Shown here: in pieces, positions 55,828 through 64,000 of the stretch | Layout of the letters: each line of letters begins with the position of its first letter | Numbering within the stretch: position 1 is the stretch's first letter | From: UBA6059 sp965227155 | Lineage (GTDB): Bacteria; Bacteroidota; Bacteroidia; Cytophagales; Cyclobacteriaceae | Length of the DNA: 64,000 nt | Assembly: GCA_965227155.1 (NCBI GenBank) | Contig: OZ245731.1 | Location: forward strand, 1,984,001 to 2,048,000 | Direction: 5' to 3' | Program-made: the position numbers and the translations under genes | The notes under the pieces: model-generated | What the model saw: only the letters and a program-made list of their open reading frames with translations | Told to the model about the DNA's origin: nothing | The model's database searches: none

Positions 55828-56961
55828 ATGGAAGCCTACCTGGATAATGCCGCCACTACGCCCATAGATGAAGCTGTGATAGAAGCTATGTTGCCCTATA
55901 TGCGCAACCAATATGGCAACCCAAGTTCCATTCATAGCCATGGTCGTGTGGTGCGTGCAGCGATAGAAAAGTCCAGGAAAAAAGTGGCTGAGCTACTTAA
56001 TACATCCCCCAGCGAGATATTTTTTACTTCTGGAGGTACCGAAGCGGACAACACAGCGCTTACCTGCTCTATTCAAAGTCATAAAATCAAGCATGTGCTT
56101 AGCTCTGCCATTGAGCATCATGCTGTGCTGCATACCTTAGAAAAATTACAGGCCGATGGCATTATTTCCCTTGATCTGGTTCCGCTAAATGTACAGGGTG
56201 AGGCGGATATGGATTACATTCAGCAATGGATTTCAGACCATAGAGGAGGCCTTGTCAGCCTGATGCATGGTAATAATGAAATAGGCAATATCAATGATAT
56301 TGGCCTAATTGGTGAATGGTGCATGGAGCAAGGTGTGATTTTTCATTCGGATACCGTGCAGACAGTGGGGCATTTTGTGCATAACCTGGCCGATTTAAAA
56401 TTGCATTGCATGGTGGGGGCTGCCCACAAGTTTCATGGGCCTAAAGGGGTTGGGTTTTTATACCTTAATCACAATCATAAGATTACACCATACGTACATG
56501 GTGGAGCGCAGGAGCGCAATATGAGAGGAGGTACGGAAAATGTATACGGTATTGTAGGCCTGGCAAAAGCACTTGAGCTGGCCTATGAAAATATGAATAC
56601 ACATAGGGAAAATATTCTGTCATTGAAAAAGAGAATGATCGAAAGCCTGAAAGAGAAGATTGCCGGGGTGAGCTTTAATGGCAGGTCAGCAGATCTGGAT
56701 AACAGCCTCTACACCGTACTCAATGTAAGCCTTCCTCCTGCTGAAGAGCATGAAATGCTACTTTTCAATTTAGACATCAATAATATTTCGGCCAGCGGAG
56801 GGAGTGCCTGTAGTAGCGGATCCAATGTTGGCTCTCATGTGCTGGCTGCATTAAACCACGACCCAGAGCGAGCTGCCATTCGCTTCAGCTTCAGTAAGTT
56901 TAACACAGCCGAACAGATCGATTACACTGTCGGGAAACTTGCAGAGATTGTAGGAGGCTAG
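55828..56961 (+). CDS. Cysteine desulfurase (NifS/IscS family)
   Basis: 377 residues. The start MEAYLDNAATTPID is the classic N-terminus. PLP lysine sits in GAAHKFHGPKGVGFLY (about 200), the PLP-stacking His in AIEHHAVL, and the persulfide cysteine in SGGSACSSGSNVGSH (about 327). The enzyme removes sulfur from cysteine for Fe-S clusters and thionucleosides. Length and loop fit the group I NifS/IscS type rather than SufS. No iscU or scaffold gene is adjacent. It follows glmM by six bases and its stop overlaps the convergent hemH stop by four. Confidence 0.92.
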   Translation: MEAYLDNAATTPIDEAVIEAMLPYMRNQYGNPSSIHSHGRVVRAAIEKSRKKVAELLNTSPSEIFFTSGGTEADNTALTCSIQSHKIKHVLSSAIEHHAVLHTLEKLQADGIISLDLVPLNVQGEADMDYIQQWISDHRGGLVSLMHGNNEIGNINDIGLIGEWCMEQGVIFHSDTVQTVGHFVHNLADLKLHCMVGAAHKFHGPKGVGFLYLNHNHKITPYVHGGAQERNMRGGTENVYGIVGLAKALELAYENMNTHRENILSLKKRMIESLKEKIAGVSFNGRSADLDNSLYTVLNVSLPPAEEHEMLLFNLDINNISASGGSACSSGSNVGSHVLAALNHDPERAAIRFSFSKFNTAEQIDYTVGKLAEIVGG

Positions 56962-57974
56962 CGGCGCTCCAATACAATTGTCTTAAGGCATTCCACCCAT
57001 TTGGGGTCATCATTGAGGCTATCTACCAGGTCCCATTGTTCTCCCCCGGCTTCCATGAAATCCTCTTTGTATTCCTCACCAACTTCAATGGTAGTCTCCA
57101 GGCAATCGGATACAAAAGCAGGCGAAAAGGCAAGCACTTTCTTATGGCCTTTCTCAGCAAGCTCTTCGAGAATATCCTCTGTATAGGGCTTGATCCACGG
57201 GTCTTTACCTAACCTGGATTGAAAGCAAACGGTATATTTTTCTTCCGGAATATTTAATTTCTTCGCTACTAATCGAGTGGTTTCAAAGCACTGCGCTCTA
57301 TAGCAATATTGGTTTTTGGGTCCCAGCTTGCCGCAACATTTTCCAAGTTGGCAATAGCCATCGACCGAACCTTTTCGAATTTGCCGTTCCGGCAAGCCAT
57401 GGTAGCTAAATACAAAATGATCATAGTCGGTTTTTTCCATAAACTTTTGACCATGGTCTGCTACCGTTTCTATGAATAATTCTTCTGACAAAAACTGTCC
57501 TGTGTAGTGGATGGTGGGAATAATCTGCCATTTCTGTACAATTTCCATCACCTTATCTATCACTGAGCCGGTAGTAGCTGAGGCATATTGGGGAAACAAT
57601 GGGATTACATGTATTGATTCTACGTTGGCTTTTTTTAGTGTCGCCAGCCCACTTTCTATAGATGGGCTTTGGTAACGCATGGCATAGGTGACTACATACT
57701 CTGCGGGTAATTCCTTGATCAAAAGCTCGGTAAGGTCTTCTGTGTAATACTTAAGTGGGCTGCCCCGCTCGGTAAACAGCTTTCTGTATTCTCTCGCTGA
57801 TTTGGGAGCCCTGAAAGGGGCAATGATTAGATTCACGAGCATCCAACGAAATACCGCCGGAATATCTACCACCCGCTTATCCATGAGAAACTCTCGTAGA
57901 TATTTTCTTACATCTCCTGTTTTTGTACTGTCAGGAGTACCCAAATTCACTAATAAAACACCTTTTTTCGCCAT
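56958..57974 (-). CDS. hemH: Ferrochelatase
   Basis: 338 residues from ATG 57974 (MAKKGVLLVNLGTPDS); the preceding TTG is unneeded. Catalytic residues: His192 in FSYHGLPE and Glu293 in SDCLETTIE. It inserts Fe2+ into protoporphyrin IX, the last step of protohaem synthesis, at the inner membrane surface. Five cysteines are clustered at 208, 213, 214, 224 and 229 (YCQLGKCC ... QYCYRAQC), with further cysteines at 250, 291 and 329. Such clusters occur in some ferrochelatases, and certain homologues bind a [2Fe-2S] cluster, but I cannot assign ligands. Haem demand fits the cbb3 oxidase genes nearby. Confidence 0.94.
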   Translation of the reverse strand: MAKKGVLLVNLGTPDSTKTGDVRKYLREFLMDKRVVDIPAVFRWMLVNLIIAPFRAPKSAREYRKLFTERGSPLKYYTEDLTELLIKELPAEYVVTYAMRYQSPSIESGLATLKKANVESIHVIPLFPQYASATTGSVIDKVMEIVQKWQIIPTIHYTGQFLSEELFIETVADHGQKFMEKTDYDHFVFSYHGLPERQIRKGSVDGYCQLGKCCGKLGPKNQYCYRAQCFETTRLVAKKLNIPEEKYTVCFQSRLGKDPWIKPYTEDILEELAEKGHKKVLAFSPAFVSDCLETTIEVGEEYKEDFMEAGGEQWDLVDSLNDDPKWVECLKTIVLERR

Positions 57975-58129
57975 CAAACTTTTGAATTTTTCCTGAAATT
58001 AACTACCTAGAATTAGCTTTGTTAGCTGACAGTCTCAATAATAATTAAACCACAAGAATAAGGGATAATAATCAGTGAGATTGTTTGAATACAAAAGAAA
58101 ACAGGAATTTTATTTCAAAATAGAAAGAG

Positions 58130-58909
58130 ATGTTAAAACAGTTATTGACAATTATTTTAATAGGAGGGCTAAGTGCATCTGCCACGGTAATGGCACAGAA
58201 AGCCCCGAAGGTTAGAGTAAACGATGGTGATGAAACACCAGATAATATGCGTGCATTTAATACGATGCGTCAGTGGGGTACCAATGGCAACATTGAAACA
58301 GGAGATCTACTAAGAGGACTAAACCCTCCGCCACCAGAGGTGATAGGTGATGTTTATCTTGATTCTGAGTGGAAGGTAGGTAACGTGCTCATGTTTCAGG
58401 ACAATATGACTATCGAAGATTATCCGCTCCGGTACGATCTTTATAATGATATGCTGGAGATTGATACGGATGAAGGGGTTAAGGTATTAGAAGCACACAG
58501 GATAAAAAGCTTTGCCTGGAGAGATAGCAACGGTAAACCAGTCTACTACCTGGGATCACGAAATTACAGGTCAGAAACAGAAGAGCTTAACGGTTTTTTT
58601 GAGATCATGGCTGATGGGGAAGTGCCCTTACTGCGAAAAACAAACATCAGAGTAAAGGAGCCCGATTATTATGAAGGCATTGACATAGGAAGCCGGGATT
58701 ATGAAATCCAAAAAAGTGATGAATACTATTATGCTATTGGCAGGGTGGTTTATGAGCTTAAGAGAAGTAAAAAGGGTGTGCTTGAAGCATTTGCTGACAG
58801 GGAGGATGAAATGTCGGCGTTTTTCAAGAAGGAAAATATAGTTTTTAAAAAGGATGGAGATTTAGCCCTGGCTTTCACATACTACAATAATTTGATTTCA
58901 GAGCAGTAG
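58130..58909 (+). CDS. Secreted protein of unknown function, 259 residues
   Basis: Signal peptide residues 1-22 (TVMAQ). The mature part begins KAPKVRVNDGDETPDN. It has a proline run in LNPPPPEVIGDVYLD (about 65-80), then a mostly beta region with many Asp, Glu and Tyr residues, ending NNLISEQ. No lipobox, membrane helix or T9SS sorting domain is seen, so it is probably periplasmic or released. It resembles small bacteroidete periplasmic hypothetical proteins only in general character. Upstream DNA has a weak ATTGTTTG near 58084, not a clear promoter. A strong hairpin follows the stop. Confidence 0.75.
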   Translation: MLKQLLTIILIGGLSASATVMAQKAPKVRVNDGDETPDNMRAFNTMRQWGTNGNIETGDLLRGLNPPPPEVIGDVYLDSEWKVGNVLMFQDNMTIEDYPLRYDLYNDMLEIDTDEGVKVLEAHRIKSFAWRDSNGKPVYYLGSRNYRSETEELNGFFEIMADGEVPLLRKTNIRVKEPDYYEGIDIGSRDYEIQKSDEYYYAIGRVVYELKRSKKGVLEAFADREDEMSAFFKKENIVFKKDGDLALAFTYYNNLISEQ

Positions 58910-58931
58910 TAATCAACAGAAAAAAGAATTG

Positions 58932-58994
58932 AAGTGATTGTCTCAAGCGAAGAATGGCTGATAGTTGGCCGGCTTTTGAGGCAATCACTTTTTT
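58932..58994. terminator. Probable terminator between convergent genes
   Basis: Arms at 58932-58946 and 58976-58990 pair over 15 bp with a single G-U, with a 29-nt loop and a T run after on the plus strand. It lies between the stops of the secreted protein and the minus-strand cbb3 unit, and overlaps the end of the latter by a few bases, so it may serve both directions. Confidence 0.7.
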
Positions 58995-59682
58995 ATTCGC
59001 AAGCTGTAATCTCAGCGGGGTTATTGACAGCAATTTTAGGGCTAAGGTATGGGATACCTAAATTGAGCCCTCTTAGTATAAATACCAGGCCTATAGCTAC
59101 CACGAAAACGGGAATTGCTTTTTGAATTTTTACCCGCAGACCAGGTGTAATCCAGCGATTAGAGTAACCGGCCATTAGCATGATGGGAGCAGTGCCAATA
59201 CCAAAGCCCATCATAAAGACCATACCCATCAGTGGGTCTCCGGTAGCCAGTGCCCCTGCAATAGCCATGTAGACCAGTCCACAAGGCAAAAGCCCGTTGA
59301 GTAGCCCAATCAAAAAAGAGAACAATAAGCCACGCTTTTTGAACAGTGGAATAAGCCGGCTTTTCAGTTTATTGGGCCAGCTGGTAAGGATTGGAACATG
59401 AAAGAAATGAGGTAACAGTACCATCGCAATAAGCAAAACACCCAGGCCAATGGATATGATCTGCTGGAAGCCGGTTAGAAATATACCTTTACCTATCAGC
59501 CCTACGATACCACCAATAATAGCATAAGTGATAATTCTGCCCAGATTGTAAAGTAACCGGCCACCAAAGATCGTAAGTTCATGATGGCCGGCTTTAGGTA
59601 GGCTTATAGCAATTGGGCCACACATGCCAATACAGTGAAAGCTGCCAAGCAGCCCCATCAATATAGCAGGTGCAATAATCAT
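58993..59682 (-). CDS. TauE/SafE-like membrane protein at end of cbb3 operon
   Basis: 229 residues with six or more hydrophobic segments. The N-terminal motif GSFHCIGMCGP (residues 13-23) places it in the sulfite-exporter TauE/SafE or UreH/DsbD-like group found after ccoGH in Bacteroidota. The His-Cys-Met-Cys arrangement would suit copper binding, and copper delivery to the oxidase is a reasonable idea, but this is not established for this protein. Its ATG overlaps the fixH stop (TAATG), so it is translated from the oxidase message. Sulfite transport is an alternative and not supported by context. Confidence 0.82.
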   Translation of the reverse strand: MIIAPAILMGLLGSFHCIGMCGPIAISLPKAGHHELTIFGGRLLYNLGRIITYAIIGGIVGLIGKGIFLTGFQQIISIGLGVLLIAMVLLPHFFHVPILTSWPNKLKSRLIPLFKKRGLLFSFLIGLLNGLLPCGLVYMAIAGALATGDPLMGMVFMMGFGIGTAPIMLMAGYSNRWITPGLRVKIQKAIPVFVVAIGLVFILRGLNLGIPYLSPKIAVNNPAEITACE

Positions 59683-60116
59683 TAAAGTACTAAAGTCTTT
59701 TCTTCGTAGAAAGACTGGCCTTCTACAGTCCAGTTGATTTTTACTTTCCAGAGGCCAGGCACTTTATCATTGAGATTAATCTCCTGAACACCCTGCCCAT
59801 TAGCTTTTACAGGCACGGTAAAGTCAAAATTGCCATTGCTGGGACGGAAAAAATGAATGCTGCCCTCCTGAGCTTGCGCTTTTTGAGGAAACTGAATCAT
59901 CGCTACACGCTTATCAGCCTCATATTGAATAGCTAATGCCTCATTCAAAGACTTATAATTTTTCATTTTGTCGATCTGTCCCTGGTATTCGATTTCCTGC
60001 TTGTAATAGTCGTCAGTGACCAGATAAAAATCCTGTCGCATACTGACAACCACCAGGCTGATAATGATACCCATAAATACCACGAAGGATAAGAATATTT
60101 TTGTTCCCCAACTCAT
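59682..60116 (-). CDS. ccoH: FixH/CcoH family oxidase assembly protein
   Basis: 144 residues. One N-terminal membrane helix (5-27) precedes a periplasmic beta domain, including GLWKVKINWTVEGQSFYEEK near the end, the usual FixH closing strand. FixH/CcoH is a stable assembly factor of the cbb3 oxidase. It lies two bases after ccoG and overlaps the next gene by one. Confidence 0.85.
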   Translation of the reverse strand: MSWGTKIFLSFVVFMGIIISLVVVSMRQDFYLVTDDYYKQEIEYQGQIDKMKNYKSLNEALAIQYEADKRVAMIQFPQKAQAQEGSIHFFRPSNGNFDFTVPVKANGQGVQEINLNDKVPGLWKVKINWTVEGQSFYEEKTLVL

Positions 60117-60118
60117 AA

Positions 60119-61528
60119 CTAATTAGATATAGGTCCTACAAAACTTGTTTTAATTACATCAATCTTTTCTTCATTCTTATAAAGCTCTATTTCGAGCTTG
60201 GTAGTAGTTGCAGTGATCGTTTCCCTGGGCAACTCGATGAAGAAAACACTTTCTACATTTCCGGTGGCTGGTACTAAAAGTTTTTCGCCACCTACCCGGC
60301 TAATGGTACCTCCCTCGACATCCTTGAGGCGAAGGTCCAGCTCCACATCCTCAAAAGTTTTATTGATGAATTGAATATTATAAAGATTGCTGATTCGATT
60401 ATTTTCCTGCTCCTGATAAAGCATACCAGGCACGCGCATCATGGTTGTTTCAACAGGCGTTCGGGTGATCATCAGAAACGAAAACAATCCAACTAGGGCT
60501 ACCAGTACCAAAGAGTATGCTGCCATTCGCTTGGTGAAAATATGCTGTGTACGCTCCTTGATGCTATTGTAAGAAGCATACCGGATCAGGCCTTTTGGCT
60601 TGTCGATTTTTTCCATTACATCATCGCAAGCGTCTATACAAGCTGTACAGTTTACGCATTCCAGTTGGGTACCATTCCTGATATCGATACCAGTAGGGCA
60701 GGCATGAACACAAAGCTTGCAATCAATGCAGTCACCTTTAGACTCCTCGGGTTTGTTTTTCTTAACTCTACCCCGAGGTTCGCCACGCAACCAATCGTAG
60801 GCTACTACGATGCTGTCTTTATCCAGAAGCACCCCTTGCAAACGGCCATAAGGACATACTGCAATGCAGGCCTGTTCCCTGAAATAGCTGAAAACCCAAT
60901 AAAAAATACCTGTGAAAGCAATTAATCCAATGAATCCTGATAAGTGCTCAGTAGGCGGTTGGGATACGATTGCTTTCACCTGCTCAAGCCCGATAAGGTA
61001 AGCCATCAGCGTATGGGCAATCAACAGCGATATTGCTATGAAAATCGCGTGCTTAGCCCCTTTCTTAAGGATTTTGTCTGTATTCCAGGGCATTTTGTCA
61101 AGCCGACGCTGTTTGTTGGCATCACCCTCTATCCAGTATTCGATCTTGCGAAATACCATTTCCATGAAAAGGGTCTGCGGACATGCCCAGCCACACCAAA
61201 TGCGGCCAAAAGCTACGGTAAAGAGAATAATGAATACGAATAAAGCAATCATACCTATGCCAAGGATATGAAAATCCTGCGGCCAGAAAGGCACACCAAA
61301 CAGTATGAACTTCCTTTCAAAAATGTTGAAGAGGAACATAGGGTTCCCCTTCCAGGTAAGAAATGGTCCGGTAAATAATAATGCCAGCAACACTATAGTC
61401 ACTACAATGCGGGCATTATGATAGTTACCTTTAGGTTTTTTGGGATATACCCAAATCCGATTCCCTTCTTTATCTACAGTTCCGATGGTATCCCGGAACT
61501 CTTCATCAAACTCATATAAATTTTCCAT
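60119..61528 (-). CDS. ccoG: Cytochrome c oxidase accessory protein CcoG
   Basis: 469 residues, typical for RdxA/FixG/CcoG. About five membrane helices (the first near 35-55). CGWACPQTLFME lies near 111-122, followed by the ferredoxin-type cysteine motifs CIDCKLCVHACP and CVNCTACIDACD (about 262-300) for two [4Fe-4S] clusters, and a C-terminal Ig-like domain. Known: CcoG is a Cu2+ reductase needed for cbb3 maturation. It lies 18 bases after ccoP, in the same message. Confidence 0.93.
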   Translation of the reverse strand: MENLYEFDEEFRDTIGTVDKEGNRIWVYPKKPKGNYHNARIVVTIVLLALLFTGPFLTWKGNPMFLFNIFERKFILFGVPFWPQDFHILGIGMIALFVFIILFTVAFGRIWCGWACPQTLFMEMVFRKIEYWIEGDANKQRRLDKMPWNTDKILKKGAKHAIFIAISLLIAHTLMAYLIGLEQVKAIVSQPPTEHLSGFIGLIAFTGIFYWVFSYFREQACIAVCPYGRLQGVLLDKDSIVVAYDWLRGEPRGRVKKNKPEESKGDCIDCKLCVHACPTGIDIRNGTQLECVNCTACIDACDDVMEKIDKPKGLIRYASYNSIKERTQHIFTKRMAAYSLVLVALVGLFSFLMITRTPVETTMMRVPGMLYQEQENNRISNLYNIQFINKTFEDVELDLRLKDVEGGTISRVGGEKLLVPATGNVESVFFIELPRETITATTTKLEIELYKNEEKIDVIKTSFVGPISN

Positions 61529-61546
61529 AACTTTCTAGAGAAAGTT

Positions 61547-62524
61547 TTAATTCAAATTAGCGGCAATTGATGTTGATTCATCCACTGAAGTGCTGTCCTG
61601 GGGTGCTGCTTCTTCGGCAGGCTCTTCCGGTGTATAAAGCTCACCCTGAGGCTCCTTAGGATTAGCAGGTGTGGTACCAACCAAAGTGAGGATATAGCTT
61701 GATACATCCTGCATATCAGCCGGGCTCAATTGTGCCTGCCATGAAATCATTCCTTTCTCAGGCACACCATATTTTATTGTGCTGAAAATGTCAGAAATTG
61801 ACCCTCCGTGCAGCCAATAGTTGTCTGTAAGGTTTGGTCCTACACCACCGCCACCATCATTTTGGTGACATACTGCACAGTTTCTTTCAAATAGTTTTTG
61901 GCCATTTGCCAGTGCCGACTCAGCATCTACAAAAGCTACATTGTCTTCAGTGATGTCCGCACCACCTCCGGCAAGCTTTTTCTGTGCTTCGATGGCAGCT
62001 TGTGCAGCAGCAACTTCCTGCTGATATTCCTCAGTTTGTAGCGGCATAGTACCGATTACATGATATACAACCAGATAAACAGCGCCCCAACCTATGGTAA
62101 AATAGAAAAGCCATTTCCACCATGGTGGTAGGTGATTATCAAGCTCGCGTATGCCATCATAGTTGTGGTCGAGCATTACTTCACCTTCTTTTTCTATAGG
62201 CACTGCGTCAGTTACCGTTTGGTTGAACCTTGACCAGAAACTAGGTGCAGGTTTGTATTCTACACCCTCTGCAGCAGCTTTTTCCTGTCGTTTTTCATTG
62301 ATAACCAGTTTGAGAATGGTAAGGGTATAATAAGCAACACCCAAAACCAGTAGAGAGACAACCACTACCAGGGCGAGCACAAACATGAGCAACAGCTCCT
62401 GCTCTGTAGCAGTCTCCAAAAATGAGGCTTCCCGCTCTTCAGGCTGTGCGAATGCTGAAAACTGTGTCAGCATTGCCATACTGAAGATGGATATTATTCG
62501 ATATATTGATTTCTTGAATTTCAT
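61547..62524 (-). CDS. ccoP: cbb3 oxidase subunit CcoP with one haem c
   Basis: 325 residues. A signal-like hydrophobic start (3-26, ending FAQ), a membrane helix at about 41-66, a second around 135-155 preceded by NHLPPWWKWLFYFTIGW (the CcoP N-terminal domain signature), and one haem c motif CAVCH (about 216-220). Proteobacterial CcoP has two CxxCH sites; only one is present. The C-terminal tail (ANPKEPQGEL onward) is acidic and low complexity. It passes electrons from donor cytochromes to CcoO. The start overlaps the ccoQ stop by four bases. Confidence 0.9.
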   Translation of the reverse strand: MKFKKSIYRIISIFSMAMLTQFSAFAQPEEREASFLETATEQELLLMFVLALVVVVSLLVLGVAYYTLTILKLVINEKRQEKAAAEGVEYKPAPSFWSRFNQTVTDAVPIEKEGEVMLDHNYDGIRELDNHLPPWWKWLFYFTIGWGAVYLVVYHVIGTMPLQTEEYQQEVAAAQAAIEAQKKLAGGGADITEDNVAFVDAESALANGQKLFERNCAVCHQNDGGGGVGPNLTDNYWLHGGSISDIFSTIKYGVPEKGMISWQAQLSPADMQDVSSYILTLVGTTPANPKEPQGELYTPEEPAEEAAPQDSTSVDESTSIAANLN

Positions 62525-62715
62525 TGCTTAGATCGGTTTTGTGATTCATGAATCCCTTCATCATGCAATGGAAGATTTTCTACGTACTCGATCTTTTCTT
62601 TGCTCGTGCTGAAAACTTTCCAAAGAAGAAGGACAAAAAAGGTGAAGAAGATGGCCAATGCAATCACCGGCCATATTTCTATATTTTCTATGCTTCTTAA
62701 TACTTCTTTATACAT
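62521..62715 (-). CDS. ccoQ: cbb3 oxidase subunit CcoQ
   Basis: 64 residues with one membrane helix (15-35, IWPVIALAIFFTFFVLLLW) and a charged tail with EKIEYVENLPLHDE. Size, helix and position between ccoNO and ccoP define the small CcoQ/FixQ stabilising subunit. It starts four bases after ccoNO and overlaps ccoP. Confidence 0.85.
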   Translation of the reverse strand: MYKEVLRSIENIEIWPVIALAIFFTFFVLLLWKVFSTSKEKIEYVENLPLHDEGIHESQNRSKQ

Positions 62716-62719
62716 GATA

Positions 62720-64000
62720 TTAAGGATTTGTGGTGGCTACTTCATCACTTGCTTTGATGTCAGTGCCTAGTCTTTGCAGATAGGCGATCAAAGCCACAAT
62801 TTCTGAGTCTTGCACGGTAGCTATACCATCATTTTCCAGGGTTTTGACGATTTCATCAGCTTGCTCTGCCAGCTCCTGGTTGGCAATTTCCTCGTAACCT
62901 TCAGGGTAAGGTACCCCAAGGGTTCTCAGTGTGCTGATCTTAGGCCCTGTCTGATCCAGGTCAATGGTGTTTTCCATCAGCCATGGATAAGGAGGCATGA
63001 TTGATCCTGGTGACATAGACCTTGGATCGTACATGTGATGAAAGTGCCATGAGTCAGGGTATTTTCCACCCACTCTATGCAAATCAGGACCGGTTCTCTT
63101 AGATCCCCATAAGAATGGATGATCGTACACAAACTCACCGGCCTTAGAATACTCACCATAGCGCTCCGTTTCTGATCGGAACGGTCTGATCATCTGTGAG
63201 TGACAGGTATTACAGCCTTCTCTGATGTAAATATCCCTACCATGCAACTCCAGTGGTGTATATGGTTTCACTGAGGAGATTGTGGGTACATTGGATTTTA
63301 CCAGGAATGTCGGGATCATCTCAATAGCACCACCAATAAGGATAGCTACTAAAGCAAGAGAGGTAAATATCACAGGCTTACGCTCAAGTACAGAGTGCCA
63401 GTGACCACCACTTACTGCAGCCTTTTTCTCAAGGGCAGGGGCCTCAGCAGCTTCATTAGCCATAAAAGACCCAGAAGCGGCGGTTTTCATCAGGTTATAC
63501 ACCATCAGGAACATACCTGAGAAGTATAATAGCCCCCCCAAAGACCTTAGGATATACATAGGAATGATCTGGGTAACCGTTTCAAGGAAGTTAGGATACA
63601 ATAAGAAACCGTCTGCAGTAAACTGCTTCCACATTAAGCTTTGTGTTATACCCGCCCAGTATAATGGCAGTGCATAGAAAATAATTCCTAATGTACCTAC
63701 CCAGAAGTGTACATTGGCTAATTTGGTAGAGTAAATCTTAGTGTTCCACATTTTGGGAACCATCCAATACAACATACCGAAAGTAAGAAAGCCATTCCAG
63801 CCCAGGCCACCGATGTGTACGTGAGCGATAATCCAGTCTGTAAAGTGGGCTATAGCGTTTACATTTTTCAATGACAGCATAGGTCCCTCGAAAGTGGACA
63901 TACCGTAGGCAGTAACGGCCACTACCATAAACTTCAATACAGGATCTTCTCTTACACGATCCCATGCACCTCTTAATGTAAGGAGACCGTTAAGCATACC
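62720..64000 (-). CDS. ccoNO: Fused CcoN-CcoO cbb3 oxidase subunit (N-terminus outside window)
   Basis: The frame runs through the window end, so the start and most CcoN helices are missing. The visible part begins in a late CcoN region (MLNGLLTLRGAW), includes the conserved TDWIIAHVHIGGLGWNG, and has the final helices. It then joins by an Ala/Glu-rich linker (about residues 175-195 of the visible part) to CcoO: one membrane helix and haem c motif CNTCH followed by SQMIRPFRSETERYGEYSK (about 260-285). One polypeptide carrying both catalytic CcoN and monohaem CcoO is the usual bacteroidete form. The product reduces oxygen to water at high affinity while pumping protons. Confidence 0.93.
   Translation of the reverse strand, partial: GMLNGLLTLRGAWDRVREDPVLKFMVVAVTAYGMSTFEGPMLSLKNVNAIAHFTDWIIAHVHIGGLGWNGFLTFGMLYWMVPKMWNTKIYSTKLANVHFWVGTLGIIFYALPLYWAGITQSLMWKQFTADGFLLYPNFLETVTQIIPMYILRSLGGLLYFSGMFLMVYNLMKTAASGSFMANEAAEAPALEKKAAVSGGHWHSVLERKPVIFTSLALVAILIGGAIEMIPTFLVKSNVPTISSVKPYTPLELHGRDIYIREGCNTCHSQMIRPFRSETERYGEYSKAGEFVYDHPFLWGSKRTGPDLHRVGGKYPDSWHFHHMYDPRSMSPGSIMPPYPWLMENTIDLDQTGPKISTLRTLGVPYPEGYEEIANQELAEQADEIVKTLENDGIATVQDSEIVALIAYLQRLGTDIKASDEVATTNP

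Noticed and set aside
58080..58129. Weak ATTGTTTG as promoter of the 259-residue secreted protein
   Set aside because: Only half of the -7 consensus and no -33 element, so not listed as a feature.

Overview
The window comes from a gliding-type Bacteroidota genome, most likely order Cytophagales (the Fulvivirga/Marivirga/Roseivirga neighbourhood is my guess; the genus cannot be fixed from sequence alone). The evidence is type IX secretion (T9SS) C-terminal sorting domains, SprB-like repeats, Bacteroidetes-type promoters (TTG about 20 nt before TAnnTTTG), a fused ccoNO gene with a one-haem CcoP, and HisKA_2 kinases carrying HHRIKNN boxes. No rRNA, tRNA, CRISPR array, insertion sequence or prophage was seen.

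Region 1 (1-38093) is one locus of giant, repeat-built surface proteins, all on the plus strand. In order these are: a 5'-truncated giant of more than 2961 residues; a 2155-residue tail-fibre-like secreted protein whose stop almost touches the start of a 1040-residue protein; a 371-residue beta-helix protein; and a 5997-residue giant 26 nt further on. The first, third and fifth share a long C-terminal cassette: two leucine-rich-repeat plus Ig-like pairs, a carboxypeptidase/CnaB-like fold, a block with an invariant 19-residue basic motif, and the T9SS sorting domain. The two N-terminally extended giants differ in modular inserts such as Ig-like arrays, SprB-like repeats, LamG and 22 IPT/TIG-like units. 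Hairpin terminators close three transcription units, and two of them share the same stem sequence. I read the locus as a family of adhesins or gliding/biofilm proteins.

Region 2 (38104-42505) holds a nitroreductase, then a tightly coupled minus-strand operon of type III polyketide synthase, methyltransferase and a zinc-type CDF transporter. A UbiA-like prenyltransferase diverges from it. Together these suggest a small phenolic-lipid or prenylated-polyketide pathway. Beside it lies a small toxin-antitoxin-like pair whose PIN-domain gene carries an in-frame TGA.

Region 3 (43007-52531) contains NADP-type glutamate dehydrogenase, a PLP aminotransferase and a single-domain response regulator in one direction. 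Two paralogous HisKA_2 histidine kinases follow (one CHASE3-like and membrane-bound, one a 1416-residue PAS/GAF array), then a second single-domain regulator. This looks like a phosphorelay island without an obvious output domain.

Region 4 (52535-58994) is housekeeping: deoD and mazG (overlapping), a small cysteine-rich membrane protein, glmM, a cysteine desulfurase, hemH and a secreted protein of unknown function.

Region 5 (58993-64000) is the cbb3 cytochrome oxidase operon on the minus strand, in transcription order ccoNO (cut by the window end), ccoQ, ccoP, ccoG, ccoH/fixH and a TauE/SafE-like membrane protein. Its gaps are tiny or overlapping, which implies a single transcript for a microaerobic terminal oxidase and its assembly factors.
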